A stretch of DNA of 64,000 bases from positions 45,384,001 through 45,448,000 of the forward strand of contig OX579635.1 in assembly GCA_951230915.1 (NCBI GenBank), given 5' to 3'. Below the pieces are notes generated by a model. It was given only the letters and a program-made list of their open reading frames with translations. It was not told where the DNA came from and did no database searches. Positions 11,851 to 22,180 of the stretch are shown piece after piece. How positions within the stretch are numbered: the first letter of the stretch is position 1; each line of letters opens with the position of its first letter. Made by a program: the position numbers and the translations under genes. Source of the DNA: Antitrichia curtipendula (lineage: Eukaryota > Streptophyta > Bryopsida > Hypnales > Leucodontaceae).

Positions 11851-13421
11851 CACTAGAAGAAAATGAGGGGTTTTGCGACTAAAAAGAAGAAGTGGTTTTT
11901 GACTTTTAGGTTTGCATCGGACATTTGCGACTAGTGAGAATCTGGAGACTTGCAGTTGCTATAAACAAGTCGCATGTCAAATTGTAGTTGCAGGTTGCAA
12001 CAACCTACTTGGAACTTCATCAATGAACTTTTATGACATGGTTGCTTATGTAGGATTTATTGCTACTTAAGGTTGATCACTCAATCGATGAGTTGTGCGA
12101 CTTGTTGGTGACCCAATTGCAACTAATGTATGACAAGTTTGCTACTTGTCTTTGACTTCATTGCAACTTATTTGTGACTCATTTGCAACTTGTCTATAAC
12201 TTGTCGATTTGTCGATTTTGAAATTCTAACCTCAATGATTTGTAGATTTCAAAATTTCAAATTTAAGTTCTTTTTCAGATTTCAAAAATTTGAATATTGA
12301 TATTTAATAGATTTCATTGGTTTACACTTTCATAGGTTTTAAAACTTCTTGGATTTTTATAATTTTTAGACTTCTATAGAATGTAGAAATCTAAAAATTC
12401 TTAAAATCTACAAACTATAGAAATCTACAAAATGTAGAAATTTTATAATTCTATTAAAAAAAATCATTACATTAGAGTACAACAACTTACAAGTCTAATA
12501 TGTTCAATCTAATGGTACTCTTGACAATTGATTTGGCACAATTGATATAAGCCAATTGGAAACAACTACCAAACGATTAAAAAATGACTAGGAAACAACT
12601 ATCGTCAACTCAAGGTAGAAACACCTATATCCAACCAAGGTCTCATACCAAACCTGTAGCATGCATCTATTTCCAACCACAACTAGAACAAGTTTCCAAC
12701 CAAATCTTGGAATGCGTTTTTTTTTCCTTTTCAAAGTTGGAACTAATTAGGTGATGACACATGCCCGAAAGTACTAAGCAAAAAAGTAGGAAGTAATGAG
12801 TGGGAAAGTAGTTCTTGAATGATTGCAATTGGAAGACCCTAAACATTGGCTATAGGCTTAGACTACTTTTTGGCTCCCAAAAATACAATAATTTTAATTT
12901 TGGAAATAAAACTACGGAAAAATTGAAGTCCTCATATTTCCTATCTTTCTACAAAGGAAAAATATACATCCCTTCATACTGCTCATCATGTGTCACAAAA
13001 TTGCTTAAATGATTGGGTATGGGTGTTTATACCTTACAACTGCAGTCATTTTCTAATCGTTTGGCTTAGTTGTTTTTTGCTATTGTAGATAGATGCATTG
13101 GAATCCACAAAGGGTAGACTTGTCCACATTGACAACTAAGATGAATATTGGATGGAGAATAATTCACATTCATTCTAAATTTGAACTCTGTTACAACTCT
13201 TGTAATTGTATGTTTCATTCTACAACTACTTTGCGACTAAAACAAATGAATGTATCCACTTCATTCTACAACTATTTTTGCAACTAAAACATTGTACTAA
13301 TGATATAAAACAATGACATAAAAATTTGTTGTAAATAGAGAGGGATACAATTGTAGGATCGTTGTATAGGACACTTAGTTGCATTTTAGCTGGTTGTGGC
13401 GGATACATTTTTCTTCTAGTA
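11851..13421. mobile_element. CACTA-type (En/Spm) non-autonomous element, about 1.57 kb
   Basis: Left end CACTAGAAGAAAATGAGGGG; right end ...TTTTTCTTCTAGTA, the inverted complement with the final G changed to A. A 3-bp duplication, ATA, flanks it (11848-11850 and 13422-13424), as expected for CACTA elements. Subterminal regions are rich in TTGCGACT, TTGCAACTTGT and GTGACTCATTTGC motifs on the left and ACAACT and GCGACTAAAAC motifs on the right. No transposase frame survives, so mobilisation would need a partner. Confidence 0.75.
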
Positions 13422-13428
13422 ATATTAA

Positions 13429-13815
13429 CCCCTAAAGGTCCAAACTGAGTTTTTTTGGCAACATAACAATTTTCGGCAGATCACTACGAATGGAATTTTT
13501 ATTCAAGCATGTGTCCAATGAATCTAAAGAATTACAATCACTTTGTATTTTTTTTGATAATGACATGACCTTGTAAGGTGCAATTGCCCCTTTTTTTTCC
13601 AAGGCCTAAAAAATGATTTTTGTCACTTCAACTTGCAATCTACATGGTAGAAATTTCTAAATTCTTTTTCACATCTTCTCATACCAACCTACTACAAGAT
13701 CCTATGGTTACATTTGACCCAAAATGTTGTTGTTTCTTCAAAAATTTGGTATTTGTACTACAAATGATAATTTTGGAGCGTTTTGGGTGAAAACAAAGTC
13801 AAAAACCTATACGGG
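13429..13815. mobile_element. TTAA-flanked CCC...GGG element, 387 bp
   Basis: TTAA at 13425-13428 and 13816-13819. Left end CCCCTAAAGGTCC, right end (reverse complement) CCCGTATAGGTTT, which are similar over about 11 bases. Its length is close to the 391-bp element at 6231. It starts only a few bases after the CACTA element's right flank. The assignment rests on ends and flanks only. Confidence 0.55.
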
Positions 13816-14540
13816 TTAATCCTTAAATGATGAGACGGTCATTGTGGAAATCATCTATTTGAGTACCATGTGAATTGTTGGCTTTAAGAAAATGGAGAAA
13901 ACACTCATTGGAAGACAAGCCATTGTAAAATACCTTCTCTTTATACACAAAATTTGGAAGATGAATAGTTGTATTTTTGTCCTACACGGAGAGAATTTTG
14001 TCATTCATCAGCCACAAAACGTCCTCTTCGTCGTTTATGGGTTAAAACCATACAAAGTGTCATTTCTATTTTCTATCTAGGACCTTGGTTTTGCATGGTG
14101 ACATCTAACAAACATTAGAAGGGATTCAACCCTTGTAAAGGGCTCCGAGTTTCCCTATGTTCCTAGACTGTGGGAATGCAGGGGCAGTAGCTGGTTGCAG
14201 TGGTCTGAAGTCGACAAACTTTGGCCACGTCAGACAATAGAAAAAATGAAAAAAAATGAAAAAAAAATGATTTTTTTTTTTTTTTTTTTCGCATTTTCAT
14301 TTTTTTTAAAAATTAAAATTTCTGACGGCGTGCCGTTCTCGCACTGCATCGGGAATAGCAAGGAGAACGGGCCTCAAACTGAATTCCAGAGGAGCTGAAA
14401 AACATCTATTGGTGGGGTACGTTGGAGTGGTTCTGATCCTTGGTGCCGCCCCGGTGCAGCCCGGCCCTTATATCGAGGTGCAAGATGCAAACAGCAACAC
14501 CATTACCTAAACCAATCAGAAATCGACACGTGTCACTGAT
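13816..14540. other. Intergenic with A/T homopolymer tract
   Basis: A poly-A/poly-T stretch lies at about 14240-14310. No gene is supported. GC content rises after about 14300 as the next gene's promoter is approached; CTTATATCG at about 14467 is a weak TATA candidate. Confidence 0.4.
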
Positions 14541-16313
14541 TAAAAATAAATAAAACTATTGTGCGAACTGCCAGCCAGATGGTAGCACGCTTTTCTGTGA
14601 GTACCGCCCATGTGAGCGTGGGTCCTGTTCCAGAGCAGTGCACGTCTGCCTAGTCTGCCAAGTCTTGGGACTACGAACAGTACGAAGTACCGCTGGCATC
14701 GCCACAGCAGCACCACGGGCACCACGGAATCACATCAACAGCGCCTTTGAAACTGCTGCAAACCGAAAGGCGGGGGACCTTCAATCTCGCTCCACTCACT
14801 CCTGCCTCCAACAACTTCAACAGCGTCAAATTCAAGCTAGCACTCGGCCGCTTGGAAAGGAAATTCAAAGCTATCACACTGTTGCAAGGAATCTCTCTCC
14901 CTCTCTCTCTCTCTCAATTTGCTTGTAACTAGAACTCGTGAGTAGAACGCTTCCAACTCAAGGTAAATAGATATTGTACAGTATCCCGCAGTAAAACGGG
15001 AAGCTCACTGATGACTGAGTGCGTCGCGTGCTCTCACTGATGACTGAGTGTCCTGAATGTTTCCCGAATCGAGCGGGGTGTTGAATTCGCTTTAGTCAGC
15101 AGGCTGGAAGATAATACTCATGAGAAGATCATGAGCCCTCACTGGAATCTAGCGAAGAGATCGGGTGAACGCGGTATAGGCGGAGAGGAATAGTTGATTG
15201 ATCATTGGATTCCCGTTCCAGCGGCTCACTTGGGTGGGTTTGATGCGATTATTCGATTCTATTGTGGAGTGAGTGGCGATCAGTCCTGGTTCTCGTAGGA
15301 CACGTAATCCTCGCGCAATCAATCAGTGGGTACGGGGAAGCTGCCGCTCCGGAGCGAACTAGCGAAGAGTGAGGTATCACTTGTGACTTCCGGCGACCGT
15401 TTGGTATTCGTTCCAGACTTGTTACAGTGTTTCAGGTATTGGGGGGGGGGGCTTCACGTAAGTCGGGGGTCACGCATCGCGGATGAGGATGAGAAGCCGT
15501 CACGGCGCGCGCTTGCTGCAGTGACTTTAGTGCTTGCCTTTTTGCAGTACCTGATTGGAGGTAGTTTTAAAACGGGGGCTTGGAATTGGGGTCTGGGTTT
15601 GGTCCTGGTGTTTGAGTCGGCAATTTCGTTACACGCTCGCTCTGTCGTGGAGGTTACGCCACTTTCGCAGGGGTTGAATGGTTGATAGGGTTTAGACTGC
15701 TTCGACTTTGTAGGCGTGGCGCGCACAACGGTGCACAGAGAATTCGTTTAGTTCCGTGGATTGCTGGTCAGCGGGTGCCGAATGTCAGTGCAAGCGCTAG
15801 CTCGCCGTGGTGGTTGCGGATTGGAGGTAGTAAAAGAGACTGGGGAGTTTCTCGAGCATGCCGCTGAATCCAGGTCAGTCCAATTCGTTACGACTTTTGC
15901 GTGAAATGGCTACTTTTATAGCGCCAGAATTCTGCATGAGACAGATCTGAGGTTCGGTCAGGCCACGGAAACTGCGCCGGAATCTGCCATTTTTACGGAA
16001 TACGAGATTGAACTGTCTTCCAATTCGCAAGTTCCGACCTTAGAAGCGAGATTATTTCAAGTGCTTAAACAGTCGGTGGGAGTGTGTGTGGCAGATCTGG
16101 CGACGTTCCCCACTGGGTGCGGCTCTGGGTTAGGATTGAATACTAGGACGCCAAACGGGTTTATTTCTGTGACTCTCGTCGCGTGTTGGTTGCCCCAGCG
16201 GAGATATCGAATACCAGAGTTTCTGGACGTCTGAATTGAGCATGAGGCGGAGTTTTTGGTCCTGACCTAGTCCTAGCGAAATCATTCTTATTACGCCCCT
16301 ATTATTAATCCCA
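14541..16313 (+). promoter_or_regulatory. Promoter and long 5' leader region of the RING-H2 gene
   Basis: GC-richer sequence with a CT microrepeat (about 14893-14918), typical of plant 5' leaders. CTCACTGATGACTGAGTG occurs twice (about 15004 and 15033), and there is a poly-G run at about 15437-15449. Frames here lack credible starts and domains. A leader intron is possible but I cannot place it. Confidence 0.4.
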
Positions 16314-17186
16314 ATGACGGCCGGCTTCCGAACAAGCCACGATGTGGTGCCCGAACACACAACCTCCCGGTACTACGTCCGCGACGACAGCTTTCCCATC
16401 GCCGCCCCTCCGTGGCTGCCAAACGGCCCATACCCAAGCCCCCCAAGCTTCCAACGCGAGGGCTCCTACTTCTCCCGCTCCTTCAACTCTAACGTGGTGG
16501 TAGTGATGGCGGTCCTCCTGTTCGCGCTCGTCGTCGCCGCCTTCATCAACACGGTCGCACGCTGCATCCTTCGACGACGCCGCCCCCATCCGGCTGAGGA
16601 TCACGCCACGGCTGACAAAGGCTTGGACAAGAGCGCCATCGAGGCGCTTCCCGTGGTGTCGTACGGCTCAGACTCCGTGAAGGCGCTCTTCGACCCCGCG
16701 GGCGGGAACGAGTGCGTGGTGTGTTTGAGTGAGTTCGTGCACGGGGAGAAGCTGCGATTGCTGCCGGATTGCCAACATGGTTTTCACTTGGGGTGCATCG
16801 ACACATGGCTGTGCACGCACACCTCTTGTCCAGTTTGCCGACGCAGCGTGATCCCTGCGACGCCTGTTGCGTGCAGCGACGACAGCGACGACCCCGCGTG
16901 CGCAAGTCGATCTGTTATTGGGGGAAGCTCGCGATTCGGAAGCGCCAGATTTGGGAGCGCCAGGATTGCGAGCGTGGACATCGAAATCGAACCCAGTGGA
17001 GCGAATTCGTCAAACGCTACGACTGATCCTGCACAAGCGAGTTCCAGCAGTAGTAGCAGCAGCGCCAGTCGGCCTAGCAAGCTCTCGCTGGCCGCCATTC
17101 TCTCCACGGAAGCCATGGCCACTATCATCCACGGCGTCGGTCCTCGCAGGTTTGGGAATGTTGGTCGATCTCAGAACCCAGTGTGA
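16314..17186 (+). CDS. ATL-type RING-H2 finger E3 ubiquitin ligase
   Basis: An intronless 290-residue protein, which is the usual ATL gene structure. Order of parts: a Pro-rich N-terminal segment; one membrane helix at about residues 61-79 (NVVVVMAVLLFALVVAAFIN); a basic stop-transfer RRRR; the GLD motif at 103-105 (GLDKSAIEALPV); and the RING-H2 domain at 134-175. The zinc ligands are CVVC, CQHGFH, C161, and CPVC, spaced C-x2-C-x15-C-x1-H-x2-H-x2-C-x10-C-x2-C. The ATL-typical Pro two residues before the third Cys (LPDC) and the Trp after the sixth ligand (DTW) are present. The C-terminal third is Ser-rich and probably disordered. By family knowledge it anchors in a membrane and transfers ubiquitin from an E2. 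The ATG has weak context, but the next in-frame ATG lies within the membrane helix, so 16314 is preferred. Substrate unknown. Confidence 0.9.
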   Translation: MTAGFRTSHDVVPEHTTSRYYVRDDSFPIAAPPWLPNGPYPSPPSFQREGSYFSRSFNSNVVVVMAVLLFALVVAAFINTVARCILRRRRPHPAEDHATADKGLDKSAIEALPVVSYGSDSVKALFDPAGGNECVVCLSEFVHGEKLRLLPDCQHGFHLGCIDTWLCTHTSCPVCRRSVIPATPVACSDDSDDPACASRSVIGGSSRFGSARFGSARIASVDIEIEPSGANSSNATTDPAQASSSSSSSSASRPSKLSLAAILSTEAMATIIHGVGPRRFGNVGRSQNPV

Positions 17187-18541
17187 CAACGCTCTTCTCC
17201 TCCAATCTTGTCAAATCTCAACCTTCAATTCGGCAGTGTCCCGCGAGGAGTGTCAAAGTGATCACCTTCAACTGCGATTCTGAGTCCAAATTCTCGTAAG
17301 AAATCGTAGTCCTCACTTCAAAATTTCGAAGTCTCCTTTCAAAATTGCCTCCCAGGCATTCTGACACCCCCAAATTCCACTCCTCAAACGGGACTCTTCC
17401 TGAACTGCTCAATTTCACTTTGAAATCGAGTGCTTCACGATTATGACATTCTCTTACTCCTGGGTAGAGTTTCCCATTCCCGTTTCCTAATCCCCTCCTT
17501 TCTGCAAACGTTCTTGGGATTTGGAGTGGAAAGAGACGCCGAACTCGAATGGCTCTGAGAGAAAACGCATTGGGAATAATCGCTCTGGAGTTGGGAAGCG
17601 TGTTCAGGTTGCAGTTGGCGGTCTATTCTACTGGAGATTGAATTAGTCTACCGCGAATTGGAATTGGATTTGGGTTACGTCAATAGCAGAGGGCAGCAAG
17701 TGGAGTGAAAATTCTCACTACAGTAGAAACTTTAGAGATTGCAACAGGATTAGGTTCAAGGCGTTTCTGCCATCTCATTTCCAATGGAAGAATCCTCAGA
17801 CAGGGTGATGGAATCCTCTCACCATTCAAGCCGAAATCAGCTTCCAAAATTTGCAGCGGGCTTTCAATTCAATCCCTGAGCACGACATGGAAGAGATTCT
17901 CGTCACCTAAGGACAGGGTGAAGTTACAGCAAGCGTGTACATTTGAGGTAGGGATCCTGAAGCTGCCAGAGGGCAAAGTTCGTGATGGATACCCGTGTCA
18001 GGGATGAGTTCCCATCAGTGGGGTTTACGGATCGGCAGAATGGTGCCGGTGGAAACCAGAGGGACAGCTCTTCGTTCTGGGACTGTAGAATTGGATGTAA
18101 ATTCACTGTATTGTGTAGATGGCAGAGGATTAAAATTTTCTAGTGGCAGCAGATTAGATTAGATTAGAGCCAGGAAGAATTTTTGTATAGATTGTGGGTA
18201 ACCAAATTTCAGAGAACTCTGTTTCCTTGTAACTGCAACTTGTTGTGTGGCAATGGTGTTTCTTACGTCAATTTGCGACGAAGGTTTGGGTTTGGAACTT
18301 TGGATTGGATTGATTGGTGTTGAAGTTGTCGGCTTTTGAAAGGCTCCGTCATCATGTTGATGCGCACTCAAGAAGGAAATGGACTTGGAAGTTGTAGACT
18401 GGGTCTTCTGAAACGAAGACGTTGCAGGGGGCACAGTTTGCATTATGAAGGGTACGGCGGGTGGGCATGTCTTAACTCCTAAAAGGACCACAAGGTCACC
18501 ATGTGGCTTTTGCAACACTGTTTTTTGCACCCTGGGTTCTT
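17187..18541 (+). other. 3' UTR/flank of the RING-H2 gene
   Basis: Moderately GC-rich non-coding sequence. A minus-strand frame of about 120 residues at 18159-18530 is Ser/Thr-rich and lacks an ATG start, so I do not call it a gene. Confidence 0.4.
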
Positions 18542-18591
18542 CAGGGGTTAACCCGGAGAGGTACTCCAGGGGTTAACCCGAAGAGGTACTC
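18542..18591 (+). repeat. Two direct 25-bp repeats containing GGGGTTAACCC
   Basis: The unit CAGGGGTTAACCCGRAGAGG plus TACTC occurs twice in tandem with one mismatch. The core GGGG-TTAA-CCC looks like a junction of two TTAA-type element ends (see the TTAA family). Confidence 0.75.
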
Positions 18592-21500
18592 CGGATAAAG
18601 TAACAGTCACCATGATGGAGAATTGGAGGGGAGTGTGGTGGAGTGATTTTGGCCTCTTCATCACAGTGGGGCATTGTACATATTTGACAAGTGGTGGTGT
18701 GCTTTGGCTTGCCTAACCCTTGTTTGGACTACATTGGACACATGTCAATTCTTTTTCTAGATTGCTTTGAATGTGTGGCCAACTTTGTGTTTTCTTGGAA
18801 TGACAACAACCCACCGTTGCATATTGTTGAGATGTGGCTTTGAGCCCAATGAGGGACCAAAGAGGCTCTTACATCTTTGTCAATGGTTGTTAAATTTTTT
18901 ATTTGAGTGTGATTTTATATTTTGTCATTGGTTGCTATTGGTTCAAAGTCAATATTGGGACGATTCATTCAATCCCTTTTGAATGCACAAGTCCACAATC
19001 GGATTTTAAAACACAATATTCATCGACAAACACACCATGCCTTTTGAATATCTTTTTATTTTTAGTATTGGTGAGAGAATGTATCCTAGGAGATGCCAAT
19101 GCAATAGTTTGCAAGGAATGTATACAACATTCTTTAGCAACTGTATGAACTCAACTTTGACGCCTTTGATAAAGTCTCTAAAACAACATTCTTTAGCAAT
19201 TGTATGAACTCACCTTTGACACTTCTGATAAAGTCTCTAAAGTTTGACATTTGTTGTTGAGAGTGTGCCATGTTACGTGATGAATGTTTAGCAACTATTT
19301 TCTTTTTGTAGCTATTGGTATCTTCTCCTAACATGAGCTTGGGATTGAGCACAAAAATAATTTGGATTCCTTTCCTAAGGGTGTTGGATTATGAAAAAAA
19401 TTCACTATAGAAAAATATACATAATGCATCTAAATTTTAGATTGAGATTTGCAAAAGGTCTTGATATCAGATAAAAAATGTTAATTTCCTTGGAAATTTT
19501 CTTCAGAAACAATCTTCATCCCTATATTATACACTCAAATCGTTTGCATATTCTCTCCTAAAAATCAAGGTAAAAATAAAGAAGTGATGCCCTCCTTTGC
19601 ACATGCATATAGACACATGTATAAATACATATGAATATATATATTCTGTTACACACATATATATATACACATACACACATCTATTATATTAAGTATGTAG
19701 TGCCACAACTCCTATCACGACTCTTGTCACAAAATCCGTCACATTTTCATCCCGGTGACATATCTTGCAATTAATTTCATTCAAGATTCATGATGAAAAC
19801 CTAGAGCCCAATAAGCATTCTCCTACTATGATTCGTCATGCACACGTTTCCTCTGTCTCTTGCCTTGTGTTGCAATTGTATATGCGACTCGTACATATTT
19901 ATTTACACATATGCATGTCTACATACATAAGTACAAAAACATATGAGTGCATACAAATCCAAATCCAGGGAGAAATTATCCCAAGTCTTTTGTCGAACTT
20001 CCTCTGTTGATTTTCAATATACAATTCCTGAATTTTTTTTTATGAGAAATAATGGTGGGGTGGGGGTCTGCCATATGCTTTTGAAACAATAAATAGTACA
20101 AAAGGTACTTTTTGAGTGCATGGAGCACATTGAGTGACTCCTATGTACTCAAATACCACCCCCACAGTAGGTACTCAACTACTCTGGAAGCCCTACCCAG
20201 TGGGTGCACTTGAGTTTCCAATTTCATCTTGTACCTCGAAGTCAAAATATGAGTACTCAAGCAGGGTCTTGTTCGCATGCCGAGCAAGGCTTTTTTTTTG
20301 GACTTGTGTCCGCCTTGCTGGCTTCACTGGAGAGGCCAGTTTTTGGAGCCAAATTGGTCAGATTTCTGACAATCTGGCGAAATTTTGCCCAAAAAAAAAG
20401 CCATGATGCCGAGGGCCGGACTCACAGATGGAGCTCCAGGCGCCAAGCTCCGAGGTCTGGTCCATGCCACCACATCTTGCTTCCGGATGCACACGGGTCC
20501 TCAAATGAGAATTTCCGCATTTTTTGTAATGTTTGTAATTTAGTGGCATGTGGCAACCAATGATTTTTGAAAAGAAATTTATACTTTGGACTTGAATTGT
20601 TTGGTTGCTTTTAGTTTGACACTAAGGCAAAGCTACTCCTAAAATGTAGTTTCTTCCTATTCACATCATGAAACTTGGTGGAAACAATTCCCATTTTGAA
20701 AAACTTGGAAATTTATTGTTTCAGATTATAACATAGCATAGAAGTTTGCCCCCTATGCTTAAAATACTTGATAGGGAGAGATAACTTCAACCCTAAAGGG
20801 ATTGGCATAAATGAAACAATATGTTTAGGTAAGGTCTAATGATTGATTTTCAAAAATATACCAATCTTCTGTGTATCGTCCCAATTTTATAAGATGTCTA
20901 TAAAGAGATAGAAATACTTATCACATAATATCAGTCTAGATCTATAAACTCCAAATGGCATGTTCTAAGTGGTAGACATGCGGAATGAAGAAGCATAGTT
21001 AAAATCAAGCCACAAACTTATTTGCATGTCAAATAATGTGACATGTTAGAAAAAAAACAAACTAACAACTGTTTGAAATGCACATAAGGTAGATTAATCT
21101 ATTAAAGTTAGTCATCCAATTCCAACATCTACTAGACTCTCCCATTTGCACAACAGACATCACCCATTCACCTACAAAGTGTGTAACTCATTTTCTTTAG
21201 GCAAACAATTGGATGCTATTGTCTGAGAATGATATTAGGTTTATATCTATTTATGGACGGTAATAGGTTGATAAAGACGTGATTCATTAAAGTTGGTTTA
21301 GATGAACTTAGTTAGTTGTGAACAAATGCTTATCAAAACAATTGTTGCAGCTTCAAGCAAATAAAAGGGGTGCTTTTAGAGTGTTAAAACTTGTGCTTTC
21401 ACAACACTCATCAAATGGGATTAGGGTGGTGGGTCACTTGATCTTGAACCTTTTTAAGATGGTCATGACCCCACCTATTGTTGGTTCTACATTTTTACAC

Positions 21501-21650
21501 CAAACATGTTTGAAAATTCATATCAATTTCAGTTCTTATTGGATTAACATGATTCCATTTGTATTTGATTCCACTCAACTAATTCTTTCTATGAAAAACC
21601 GACAGGCAACAATAAGCACATTGCACAAGTTGTTAACGGATTACTAAAGC
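18592..21650. other. Intergenic, AT-rich; microsatellite-like tract near 19.6 kb
   Basis: No supported gene. 19600-19690 and 19890-19950 carry AT/ACAC-rich low-complexity sequence. 19130-19230 contains an imperfect direct duplication (ACATTCTTTAGCAAYTGTATGAACTCA twice). 20280-20480 is GC-richer but without a credible frame. Confidence 0.4.
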
Positions 21651-22180
21651 GGAGCAACTGAAAAAATAGGGACGCAGCAGATGCAGGACAGACCCTAAAC
21701 CCTAGATTCATCGCCTTGGATGAAATTCGTGGATGATATTCAGTACTCCTACGTCGACAATGCTGCTCGGCTTCCCCCCTGCACCTGGAACCTGGAGAGT
21801 TTGTGATTGTTTGGTGAAATGCGTCTTCTGTTGTTTTTTGTGATTGTGTACTCACTTAGAAGATCTATCATACTCCGGGATTTTCTCCGTGAGTTTCTGA
21901 ATTTCACGAGGCGCAATGTCACAGATTAGAATTCAGCCCAGTGATTAGGGCTTTTCTATTTTCAGGACCGCTGCGAATTTCGCACTCTACTGTACAGTGA
22001 CAGAGCAAACACGGTGCGCGTGCAGATGGCTAGTAGAAGTAGTACCATTCGAAGTTGCGCTTCGGATTGCCAGATTTTAGTAAAACCCTAGCAGCGAATC
22101 TTACTCCAATTTCTGGTTCCAATGTTGATCGATTAAGCTGCCTGCTAATTTCGTGATTAAGCTGTTGCCAATCTGAAGCG
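21651..22180 (+). promoter_or_regulatory. Promoter and 5' leader of the histidine phosphatase gene
   Basis: A mixed-composition region immediately before the ATG at 22181. No TATA box stands out. Short upstream ATGs are present, but no conserved upstream frame was seen. Confidence 0.35.

Noticed and set aside
15004..15050. Two TGATGACTGAGTG strings resembling snoRNA C/D boxes
   Set aside because: C- and D-like boxes are adjacent instead of separated by a guide region, and there is no terminal stem.
15326..15867. Frames of 60-119 residues before the RING-H2 gene
   Set aside because: They begin at non-ATG codons, overlap on both strands and show no domain. Treated as leader sequence.
18159..18530. 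123-residue Ser/Thr-rich minus-strand frame
   Set aside because: Non-ATG start and no recognisable family; lies in the 3' flank of the RING-H2 gene.
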